DNA from: JALZKA01 sp963725035
Lineage (GTDB): Bacteria; Actinomycetota; Thermoleophilia; Solirubrobacterales; 70-9
Length of the DNA stretch: 64,000 nt
Direction: 5' to 3'
Assembly: GCA_963725035.1 (NCBI GenBank)
Contig: CAVRWX010000017.1
Span: forward strand, 26,705 to 90,704
The position numbers and the translations under genes were made by a program. Of the stretch, positions 54,508 to 62,826 are shown piece by piece; the first letter of the stretch is position 1, and each line of letters starts with the position of its first letter. Below the pieces are notes generated by a model that was given only the letters and a program-made list of their open reading frames with translations, searched no databases and had not been told where the DNA came from.

Positions 54508-56968
54508 ATGAGCGGACGGACAAGGACGGCTTTCGTCGCAGTGCTGGCGATTGCGGTAATGCCGGCTGACGCGCTGGCGGGCAACGGCGGCAAGCCGAAG
54601 CTCGAGGCCAAGGAAAAGTCTCAGAAGGCGATCCTCGACGCCGACGCGATCGCCGTGTCCGCGAAGAACCTCGACGAGAAGATCACCGTCGTTGCCGAGG
54701 CGAAGTCGTTCGATTCGCAGGGCTTCGAGAAGATCGCTGCGTCCACCGTCCTCAAGCCGAACGACAAGAGCGGCAAGCTCGCCTTGAAGAAGAGTGGCCG
54801 GCGCGCAATCGCAAGCTGCCAGCCGCAGAAGATCAAGCTCAGCGCGAAGGGCGCGGAGAAGGAGACCTTCGACCTCAAGCGCAACTCACGCGCTTGCGAG
54901 GTGCCGGAGCTCGACTTCTCGCGATCCGGCGAGTGCAACACGATCACGCTGGAGGAGGAAGCGACGCCAGGCGAGCCCGCCTGCATGCTCCCCTTCCCCG
55001 ACGACTTCCACACGACCGAGGACTACTCGAGCGCGACCGGAAGGCGCGTTGCCTTCCAGGAGGGCGCGATGCCCGAGAACGTCGGGCGGCACGGCGATCG
55101 ATCCCGAGCCCTACGCCCTGAACGACGGCTTCAGCCCCGGTCAGACGACGGTCGTGCGCGTTCCCGGCCTCGATACCCCAGAGGCCATCGCCGCGACTGA
55201 CCCGATCACGCTCGACAACCTCTCGCGGAACGACGAGGAGCTAAAGAAGGAGCCGGTCGTGGTGATCGACACGGAGACCGGCGAGCGCTGGCCGATCTGG
55301 GTCGAGCTCGACTCGAACGCCACGACGCCGGAGGAGACGGCGCTCCTGATCCATCCCGCGGAGAACTACTCGAGCGGCCACCGCTACATCGTCGCCATGC
55401 GCAAGCTCAAGGAAGGTCCTTATTCGGAGGACAAGCTCGAAGCTCCCGCCGGCTTCCGCGCCTACCGGGACGAGCTCGAGCCGGACTACCCGGGGGCGAA
55501 CGCGCAGAGCGAGCGCTTCGAGCAGGTCTTCAAGGACCTGCGCGACGCCGGGATCAAGCGGTCGAACCTCTACCTCGCATGGGACTTCACCGTCTCCACC
55601 GACGAGAACATCGCGGAGCGCCTCCTTCACATGCGAAACGACGCGTTCTCCCAGCTCGGCGACGAGTCCATGGACGACGAGGCGATCCAGGGAGATGCGC
55701 CGACGTTCACCGTGGGCACCGTCACGAATCCCCCAGGGGATCCCGAGCTCGCGCGGACCGTCGAGGGGACCTTCCAGGTGCCCTGCTACCTCGAGCCGGA
55801 TTGCGAGCCTGGCGGCCGCTTCGACCTCGACTCCAATGGCCTGCCGACACAGAACGGCACCTACACGGCGGCCTTCAGGTGCGGCATCCCGCACGCGGCG
55901 GTCGATGACGTGGGCGCCGAGCCCGCTCGCCCGCAGGTCTACGGCCACGGCCTATTGGGCACGCGGTCGCAGGCGACGTCCGGCGATCAGCAGATCCTCG
56001 GCCAGACCCACAACTTCGTGATCTGCTCGGTCGACACGATCGGGTTCTCGAACGGTGACATCGGGAACATCGCCGGCGACATCCTCACCGACCTCGGGAA
56101 CTTCCCCGAGCTCACCGACCGGGTCCAGCAGGGCCTGCTCAACACGCTGTACCTGGGGCGCCTCATGTGGCATCCCGACGGGCTCATCAGCGATCCCGCG
56201 TTCCGTGTGGACGGCGCGACGACGACGTCGCCGCCGGTGATCGACACGTCGCGCCTCTACTACAACGGCAACAGCCAGGGCGGGATCCTGGGCGGAGCCG
56301 CGACCGCGGTCGCGCCCGACTGGACCCGTGCGTCGCTCGGCGTGCCGGCGATGAACTACTCGGTCCTGCTCAACCGTTCCGTCGATTTCGACCTCTACAG
56401 CCTCGTCCTCGGTCCGGCGTATCCGTCAAAGCTCGACCAGCAGCTCGCGCTGTCGATGATCCAGATGCTCTGGGACCGCTCAGAGCCGAACGGCTACGCA
56501 CACCGGATGACCGACAACCCGCTGCCCGAGACCCCGGCCCACGAGGTCCTGTTGAACCCCGCCTTCGGCGACCATCAGGTCACGACCTGGCAGGCGGACG
56601 TCGAGGCGAGGACGATCGGCGCCCAAATCCACACGCCCATCGTCTACGACGGGCGCTGGCCGGGCGTGGACGTCGGGTGGGGAATCGAGCCAATCGACGC
56701 GTATTCGCACACCGGTTCAGCGATCGTCTACTGGGACAGCGGCCCGACGCGCCCGGACCCCGAAGCCCCGGCCGAAACGATCGGCACCGACCCGCCGCCG
56801 ATCACGAACACCCCGAACCGAAGCGGCGAGGACCCCCACGGCGATCCGCGGGTGGACCCCCAGGAGATGCAGATGGTTTCCGACTTCCTGCGACCCGACG
56901 CCCAAAGCAACATCACGGACACGTGCGGCGGCCTGCCCTGCTTCGCGGGCATATTCAACGGGCCCTAG
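54508..56968 (+). CDS. Large secreted lipase-like alpha/beta hydrolase, one frame break (about 819 aa)
   Basis: AAGGAGGAGAG site before ATG. Signal peptide (TAFVAVLAIAVMPADALAG). The N-terminal about 140 residues form a Lys-rich Ig-like segment, then a catalytic region: LPFPDDFHT, a long middle domain, and the nucleophile elbow YYNGNSQGGILGG (GNSQG, Ser about 588). RPQVYGHGLLGTRSQ sits at the oxyanion-loop position. One extra G in GGG 55084-55086 breaks the frame; repaired it reads PENVGGTAIDPEPYALNDGF. Function beyond secreted esterase/lipase fold unknown. Confidence 0.85.
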
Positions 56969-57044
56969 GGGTGACTGAGGCGGGTTGGCTTCGCATAGCG
57001 GGTCAACCCGCATCAGCTTCGGTTGAGCCGGGATACTGGAGGCG

Positions 57045-57446
57045 ATGTCGAAGGAGAACGTGGAAATCGTTCGGGCGGCCCTCGACGCGTTCAATGAGGG
57101 CGACTTCGAGGGATCGGTTGCGAACCTCGCGCCGGAGTTCGAGTACGTCCCCACTGGAAGCATCCCCGGTTCCGAGGGGACATATCGCGGATCCGAGGGA
57201 TGGAAGCAGTACCTCGGGTTGTTCTGGGGAGAGTTCGACGGAGTCCGCATCGAGATCCACGACGTCATCGCAGCCGGTGATCAAGTGGTGGTCGCCCACA
57301 CCATCCGCGGCCGGGGCAAGCAGAGCGGCATCGAGGCAGCCTGGCCCATCTGGCAGGTGTGGACGCTGCGGGACGGCAAGGGGATTCGCGGACAGGGGTT
57401 CACGACGGAGTCGGAAGCCTTAGAAGCCGCCGGGCTCGCGGAGTAA
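57045..57446 (+). CDS. SnoaL-like NTF2-fold protein (133 aa)
   Basis: MSKENVEIVRAALDAFNEGDFEG is the classic opening of ketosteroid isomerase-like SnoaL proteins; then APEFEYVPTGSIPGSEGTYRGSEGWKQYL, VRIEIHDVIAAGDQVVVAHTIRGRGKQSGIE and WTLRDGKGIRGQGF. GGAGG lies just before the ATG. Small single-domain barrel; ligand unknown. Confidence 0.9.
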   Translation: MSKENVEIVRAALDAFNEGDFEGSVANLAPEFEYVPTGSIPGSEGTYRGSEGWKQYLGLFWGEFDGVRIEIHDVIAAGDQVVVAHTIRGRGKQSGIEAAWPIWQVWTLRDGKGIRGQGFTTESEALEAAGLAE

Positions 57447-57473
57447 CCCCCGCGGCAACCCCTCCGCGCCGGG

Positions 57474-57752
57474 CTAGGCCTTGCCGGTGCGCTCGCGGTG
57501 CGGGCATCCCGCCCAGCAGCATGGCCGGCGCTGACCTTCCTCCAGCTCCTCCTGGGTACGGCGGATCCGGCGCTCCCGGGTCTCCTGCTGCTTGGCGTCC
57601 TCGACCCAGCAGATGAACTCGTTGCGCGCCAGGGGCGTGATGTCCTTCCAGAGTTCGAGCGCAGTGCTGTTGGCGACGAGCGCTTTTCGCAGGTCTGCGG
57701 GAAGCTTGTGTACCACCCCGCCGGGGACTCGCTGGCTGCTCACCGTGCTCAC
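57474..57752 (-). CDS. YdeI/OmpD-associated family C-terminal domain protein (92 aa)
   Basis: PADLRKALVANSTALELWKDITPLARNEFICWVEDAKQQETRERRIRRTQEELEEGQRRPCCW matches the YdeI/OmpD-associated (bacteriocin-protection) C-terminal domain, here as a short stand-alone protein. The C-terminus holds a CCWAGCPHR cluster that could bind metal. Convergent with the SnoaL gene, divergent from the aldehyde dehydrogenase by 77 bp. Confidence 0.8.
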   Translation of the reverse strand: MSTVSSQRVPGGVVHKLPADLRKALVANSTALELWKDITPLARNEFICWVEDAKQQETRERRIRRTQEELEEGQRRPCCWAGCPHRERTGKA

Positions 57753-57829
57753 AGGGCAACGCTAGCGAACCCGCACGTACCATCGTTATCAGCGATCCTC
57801 ATCCCTCGCCCAGAACTCATGGAGGAGCA

Positions 57830-59386
57830 ATGACAACAACCCAGTCCCAGCAAGAGCTTTCCGTCTCATCGACGGACGAACTTCGTTCGCGAGCCCGAAC
57901 GGCGCTCGAGAACTGCGGCATCGATCTTTCCTCGCTCGGCACGGGACCGTCCGTCAGCGCTCGCTCGCCGATCACCGGTGAGGAGCTGTTCGACGTGCCC
58001 GCCGCGGGACAGGCGGAGGTGGAGGCGGCGATCGCGGAGACCGCGGAGGCTTTTCGCGAGTGGCGTGCCGTGCCCGCGCCCGTCCGGGGTGCGTTCGTCA
58101 AGCGTCTGGGTGAGCTGCTGGGCGAACACAAGGCGGACGTAGCCGAGCTGATCACGATCGAGGCCGGAAAGATCCGCTCGGAGTCACTCGGCGAGGTGCA
58201 GGAGGCCATCGATATCTGCGACTTCGCGGTCGGACTGTCGCGCCAGCTCGATGGGCGCACGATGCCGTCCGAGCGGCCGGGCCACCGGTTGATGGAGACG
58301 TGGCACCCGCTGGGCGTGGTCGGCGTCATCACCGCGTTCAACTTCCCGTGCGCGGTGTGGGCCTGGAACGCCGCGGTCGCCTTCGTCTGCGGGGACACCA
58401 TCGTGTGGAAGCCGTCGCCGATGACCCCCCTCACCTCGATGGCATGCCAAGCGCTGGTGGAGCGCGCCGCATCAGACTGCGATGCGCCGGCCGGGGTTCA
58501 GCGGCTCGTGATCGCAGATCCTGAGGCGAGCCAGGCGCTGGTGGACAGTCCCGACGTCGCGCTTGTGAGCGCCACCGGATCGGAGCGCATGGGCGCAGAG
58601 GTCGCGCCCCGCGTGGCGGCCCGCATGGGGCGGGTGTTGCTCGAGCTCGGCGGGAACAACGCCGCGATCGTGGCGCCTTCTGCCGACCTGGAACTCGCGC
58701 GGCGCGGAATCGTGTTCGCCGCCGCGGGAACCGCCGGCCAGCGCTGCACGACCCTGCGTCGGGTGATCGCACACGACGAGGTGTCCGACGAGCTCGTCAA
58801 CGGGCTGCGCGAAGTGTTCGGGCGGCTCCCGATCGGCGACCCCAGCGCCGACGGCACCCTGGTCGGTCCGCTGATCAACGAGCGCTCTTACCAGGGGATG
58901 GTCGCGGCGCTCGAGCAGGCGCAGTCCGACGGCGGCGAGCTGATCGTCGGCGGTGCCCGGCGTGAAGCCGCTGGCTACCCGGATGCCTACTACGTCGAGC
59001 CCGCGATCGTCCGCATGCCCGGCCAGACAGAGCTGGTGCGCCGCGAGACGTTCGCCCCCATCCTCTACGTGATGACCTACTCAGACCTCGAGGAGGCGAT
59101 CGGGATTCACAACGGCGTTCCCCAAGGGCTGTCGTCGAGCATCTTCACCGGCGACCAAAGGGAGGCCGAGCTCTTCCTCTCCTCGGAGGGCTCCGACTGC
59201 GGGATCGTCAACGTCAACATCGGCACATCCGGCGCCGAGATCGGCGGCGCGTTCGGCGGCGAGAAGTCCACCGGCGGAGGCCGCGAGTCCGGCTCGGATG
59301 CCTGGCGCGCGTACATGCGCCGGGCGACCAACACCGTCAACTACTCAGACGAGCTTCCGCTGGCCCAGGGTGTGGAGTTTGGCTGA
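57830..59386 (+). CDS. amaB: Alpha-aminoadipate semialdehyde / L-piperidine-6-carboxylate dehydrogenase (ALDH7 family, 518 aa)
   Basis: NAD(P)-dependent oxidation of alpha-aminoadipate semialdehyde to alpha-aminoadipate (EC 1.2.1.31). Good GGAGG site before ATG. ALDH motifs: FNFPCAVWAWNAAVAFVCGD, SATGSERMG, catalytic Glu in LLELGGNNA (about 274), catalytic Cys in AGTAGQRCTTLRR (about 306). The C-terminus SGSDAWRAYMRRATNTVN / LPLAQGVEFG is the antiquitin/ALDH7A1 hallmark. Next to a lysine 6-dehydrogenase gene, this fixes the role as lysine catabolism. The gene is also called pcd or aasadh in other bacteria. Confidence 0.92.
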   Translation: MTTTQSQQELSVSSTDELRSRARTALENCGIDLSSLGTGPSVSARSPITGEELFDVPAAGQAEVEAAIAETAEAFREWRAVPAPVRGAFVKRLGELLGEHKADVAELITIEAGKIRSESLGEVQEAIDICDFAVGLSRQLDGRTMPSERPGHRLMETWHPLGVVGVITAFNFPCAVWAWNAAVAFVCGDTIVWKPSPMTPLTSMACQALVERAASDCDAPAGVQRLVIADPEASQALVDSPDVALVSATGSERMGAEVAPRVAARMGRVLLELGGNNAAIVAPSADLELARRGIVFAAAGTAGQRCTTLRRVIAHDEVSDELVNGLREVFGRLPIGDPSADGTLVGPLINERSYQGMVAALEQAQSDGGELIVGGARREAAGYPDAYYVEPAIVRMPGQTELVRRETFAPILYVMTYSDLEEAIGIHNGVPQGLSSSIFTGDQREAELFLSSEGSDCGIVNVNIGTSGAEIGGAFGGEKSTGGGRESGSDAWRAYMRRATNTVNYSDELPLAQGVEFG

Positions 59387-59428
59387 GGTCCGTGCCGTCC
59401 TGCTGACGCGACGGCGATAGAGGGCGGC

Positions 59429-61669
59429 TTGGCGGCGACCGAGACACCGGAGCAGGCGCTCGAGCATCACTTCCGAGAGCGCGTGGCTGCGCTCAGCGGC
59501 GGAGGGGCTGCCGACCTGGATCTGGATCAGCCGGTCCGCGAGGGCGCCCGGCTGACCGCACGCATGGCCCTCGCGTTGTTCGACGCAATGGCGGCGAGCA
59601 GGAACCTCGATCTGGCCGCGCGCTATCTGCGGAAGGAGGGCCCAGGCGTTTACACGATCGGATCGGCGGGCCACGAGTCAAACGCTGCGGTCGCAGCAGC
59701 GCTCAGACCAACCGACCCAGCGCTCCTCCACTACCGATCGGGCGGCTTCTACTGCGCGCGGGCGCAGCAGGTCCCTGACTCCACCCCACTTCAGGACATC
59801 CTCCTCGGCCTGGTGGCCGCCGCGGACGAGCCGATCTCGGGCGGGCGACACAAGGTGTTCGGGAACCACGCGCTCGCGGTGATCCCGCAGACCTCGACGA
59901 TCGCGTCTCATCTGCCCCGAGCGATGGGGGTCGGGTTCGCGATCGAGCGCGCGCAGCGGATCGACGTCAGGCCTGCGTGGCCGGCGGACGCGATCGCGGT
60001 CTGCTCATTCGGCGATGCCTCGCTCAACCACTCGACTGCCCTGGGAGCATTGAACGCCGCCGAGTACAACGTGCACCAGGGGCTGCGGATGCCGGTGCTG
60101 TTCTGCTGCGAGGACAACGGCTTCGGCATCAGCGTCCGCACGCCTCGCGACTGGGTGAAGGATGCTTGGTCGAATCGGCCGCATCTGCGCTATTTCAGCG
60201 CCGAGGGGACGGACATCGCAGGCGCCTACGACGCGGCTGTGGCGGCAGCGGAATACGTGCGAAGCTCGCGGCACCCCGCGTTTCTGCACCTGCGGACCGT
60301 TCGCTTCCTCGGCCATGCGGGCTCAGACGCCGAGATCGGCTACCGCAGCCGCGCCGAGATCGGCGAGGACCTGGATCGCGATCCCCTTCTTCATGCAGCA
60401 CGCCTGCTCGTGGAAGCCGGCGTCGCCGAGCCAAGCGAGCTGCTCGCCAGATACGACGAGGTCGCATCGGACGTGCGGCGCCTGGCCGATGACGCCGCCG
60501 ATCGACCGCGGCTGTCGAGCGCATCAGAGGTGATGCAGCCGATAGCCCCGCGGAGGCCGGAAACGGTCGCCACTGACGCGAGCCTGGCGGCGAACCAGGA
60601 CGCGAGGTCGAAGGCGTACGCAGGGAAGCTTCCAGAAGACGCAGGACCGCTCACCCTGGCCGAGTCGATCAACGCGACCTTGACCGATGCGCTCGCAGCG
60701 CGCCCCGAGGTCCTCGTGTTCGGCGAGGACGTCGGCCGGAAGGGAGGCGTCTACGGCGTCACCCGTGGACTCCAGCGCCGCTTCGGCATCACCCGCGTGT
60801 TCGACACGCTTCTCGACGAACAGACGATCATGGGTGTCGCGCTCGGTTGCGGCGTCTCCGGCCTGCTTCCGGTTCCCGAGATCCAGTACCTGGCCTACCT
60901 CCACAACGCCGAGGACCAGCTTCGTGGCGAGGCCGCGACCTTGCCGTTCTTCTCGAACGGGCAGTACCAAAACCCGATGGTCTTGAGGATCGCCGGATAC
61001 GGCTACCAGAAGGGGTTCGGCGGGCATTTCCACAACGACGACGCCGTCGCGGTACTCCGAGACATTCCCGGGATCGTCGTGGCGTCTCCGGCGCGACCGG
61101 ACGATGCGGCGGCCGTGCTCCGTACCTGCCTGGCGGCCGCTTCCGCTGACGGTACGACGTGCGTTTTTCTGGAGCCGATCGCGCTCTACCACACGCGTGA
61201 TCTGCTCGGCCCGGATGATGGTGGCTGGGTCGCGCCCTATTCCCCGCCCAGCGAATGGGCGGCCTCTCATGCACCGATTGGCTCGGCGCGAGTTCACGGC
61301 GACGGCAGCGACCTGACGATCGTCACGTTCGCGAACGGCACATATATGTCGCTTCGGGTCGCGCAGCGACTCGCCGACGATGGGATCAATGCGCGCGTGG
61401 TGGACATGCGCTGGCTCGTCCCGCTGCCGGTTGCCGACATCCTCCGCGAGGCCCAAGCGACCGGACGCGTCCTGATCGTGGACGAGACGCGCCGGAGCGG
61501 CGGGGTCTCCGAGGGCGTCCTGGGCGCGCTCGTCGACGCGAACTTCGAGGGGGCGATCTCGCGGGTGACGAGCGAGGACTCCTTCATTCCGCTGGGGGAA
61601 GCCGCCGACCACGTCTTGCTGCAAGAAGCGGAGATCGATGCGGCCGCGCGTGCGCTCGTAGGCAGCTAG
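59429..61669 (+). CDS. Thiamine-diphosphate 2-oxoacid dehydrogenase E1, fused alpha-beta subunits (746 aa)
   Basis: TTG start. The N-terminal half is the BCKDH/PDH E1-alpha domain: LAARYLRKEGPGVYTIGSAGHE, YRSGGFY, and the ThDP site FGDASLNHSTALGALNAAEYN (about 193-213) with EDNGFGIS. A linker at about 370-400 joins it to the E1-beta domain: LTLAESINATLTDALAARPEVLVFGEDVGRKGGVYGVTRGL, FDTLLDEQTIMGVALG, FGGHFHNDDAVAVLRDIPGIVVASPA, and a C-terminal transketolase domain (VVDMRWLVPLP, LIVDETRRSGGVSEG). Follows the aminoadipate semialdehyde dehydrogenase gene by 42 bp. Context suggests 2-oxoadipate as substrate, giving glutaryl-CoA; branched-chain oxoacids are the alternative. E2/E3 genes are not in the window. 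Confidence 0.88.
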   Translation: MAATETPEQALEHHFRERVAALSGGGAADLDLDQPVREGARLTARMALALFDAMAASRNLDLAARYLRKEGPGVYTIGSAGHESNAAVAAALRPTDPALLHYRSGGFYCARAQQVPDSTPLQDILLGLVAAADEPISGGRHKVFGNHALAVIPQTSTIASHLPRAMGVGFAIERAQRIDVRPAWPADAIAVCSFGDASLNHSTALGALNAAEYNVHQGLRMPVLFCCEDNGFGISVRTPRDWVKDAWSNRPHLRYFSAEGTDIAGAYDAAVAAAEYVRSSRHPAFLHLRTVRFLGHAGSDAEIGYRSRAEIGEDLDRDPLLHAARLLVEAGVAEPSELLARYDEVASDVRRLADDAADRPRLSSASEVMQPIAPRRPETVATDASLAANQDARSKAYAGKLPEDAGPLTLAESINATLTDALAARPEVLVFGEDVGRKGGVYGVTRGLQRRFGITRVFDTLLDEQTIMGVALGCGVSGLLPVPEIQYLAYLHNAEDQLRGEAATLPFFSNGQYQNPMVLRIAGYGYQKGFGGHFHNDDAVAVLRDIPGIVVASPARPDDAAAVLRTCLAAASADGTTCVFLEPIALYHTRDLLGPDDGGWVAPYSPPSEWAASHAPIGSARVHGDGSDLTIVTFANGTYMSLRVAQRLADDGINARVVDMRWLVPLPVADILREAQATGRVLIVDETRRSGGVSEGVLGALVDANFEGAISRVTSEDSFIPLGEAADHVLLQEAEIDAAARALVGS

Positions 61670-61679
61670 CGCCGAGCGC

Positions 61680-62814
61680 TCAAGCGACTGGCAGGAACGG
61701 CATGTCGTCGGCCATGTCCACGTGCGGCTCGCGCGCCAGCATCTGACCCGCCTTGGTGGCGAGGAAGGCGTTGAGTGACACGTCCTCCTGGCAGACGAAG
61801 CCCGAGTCCGGCAGCGAGCCCTCGGCAAGCAACTCGATCATTCCGACCGCCCCCGCGGCCGTCGTCCACGCGATAGCGGTCCGGGGGGTGCCGGCAACCA
61901 TCCGCGGACGGTAGATGCGGACGAACTCCTCGCGGGCCGAGCGTCCCCCGCTGTTTCCCTCGGCCGCCGCGTAGAGGATCACGAGATCGTCCCGGACCGG
62001 AGGGTAGGCGTCAGCGAGAAGCCGCACGGCTTCTTCACGCTGCTGGCCAAGGCCCAGCTCGTGCAGCATGAACCGCATCAGCGCGCGGTGACCGGGATAT
62101 CGGATCGTCTTGTAGTCGAGGCTGTCGACGCGCCCGGCGAACGTCTCGCACATCGTCCCGAGGCCGCCGGAGGTGGTGAACGCCTCGTAGCGCGCGCCGT
62201 CGATCACGATTGTCTCGAGGTCCTCGAGCGAAGGCACGGTTACGAGCTCGCCTCCACGCAGCTGCTCGCAGTCGTTCAGGTACTCGTTGACGATCCCGTC
62301 GGGAGACCAGGTGCACGCATAGCCGAGCGCATTGTTCGGGCTGCGCGGGAGTGCGCCGACGCGCAGCTCGATCCGCTCCACGGTCTCGAGCCTGCCCACA
62401 AGCGAACCGCCGACGACGCAGATGAAACCCGGGGCAAGGCCGCAGCGCGGCATGAAGATGGTGTTCGAGGTCCGCGCGAGCTCCTTGATCGTCCGCGAGG
62501 TGTCGACGTCTTCCGTCAGGTCCAGGTAGTGCACCCCGGCCGAATGCGCGGCCGTGGCAATCCCTTCGTTCAGGAAGTAGGGCAGGCACGAGATGACAGC
62601 GTCGACGTTCGCGAACAGCTTCTCGAGAGCGGCAGGGTCGCTGACGTCCATGACGGACGCTCGCTCACCGGCCACCCTGCTCTCGTCGGCGTCGACTTCC
62701 CACACCTCGAAGCCGCGCTCGACGAGCATGTCGGCGAGGAGCCGCCCGACGTTGCCGAGGCCGACGACTGCGATCCGGTCGACCCGGGAGTTGGGGGCGG
62801 GTTGACGAATTCAT
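61680..62814 (-). CDS. L-lysine 6-dehydrogenase (saccharopine dehydrogenase-like family), one frame break (about 377 aa)
   Basis: NAD-dependent oxidative deamination of the lysine epsilon-amino group to alpha-aminoadipate semialdehyde (EC 1.4.1.18). ATG 62814 (MNSSTRP) precedes a G5 run (62793-62797, plus strand); removing one base joins it to VDRIAVVGLGNVGRLLADML, the Rossmann motif. Family segments: VISCLPYFLNEGIA, VHYLDLTEDVDTSRTIKELA, MPRCGLAPGFICVVGGSL, ALGYACTWSPDGIVNEYLND, FTTSGGLGTMCETFAGRV, TIRYPGHRALMRFML. These match bacterial LysDH rather than bifunctional saccharopine reductases. Convergent with the E1 gene, supplying substrate for the ALDH. Confidence 0.9.
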
Positions 62815-62826
62815 GCGGAGTGACTT

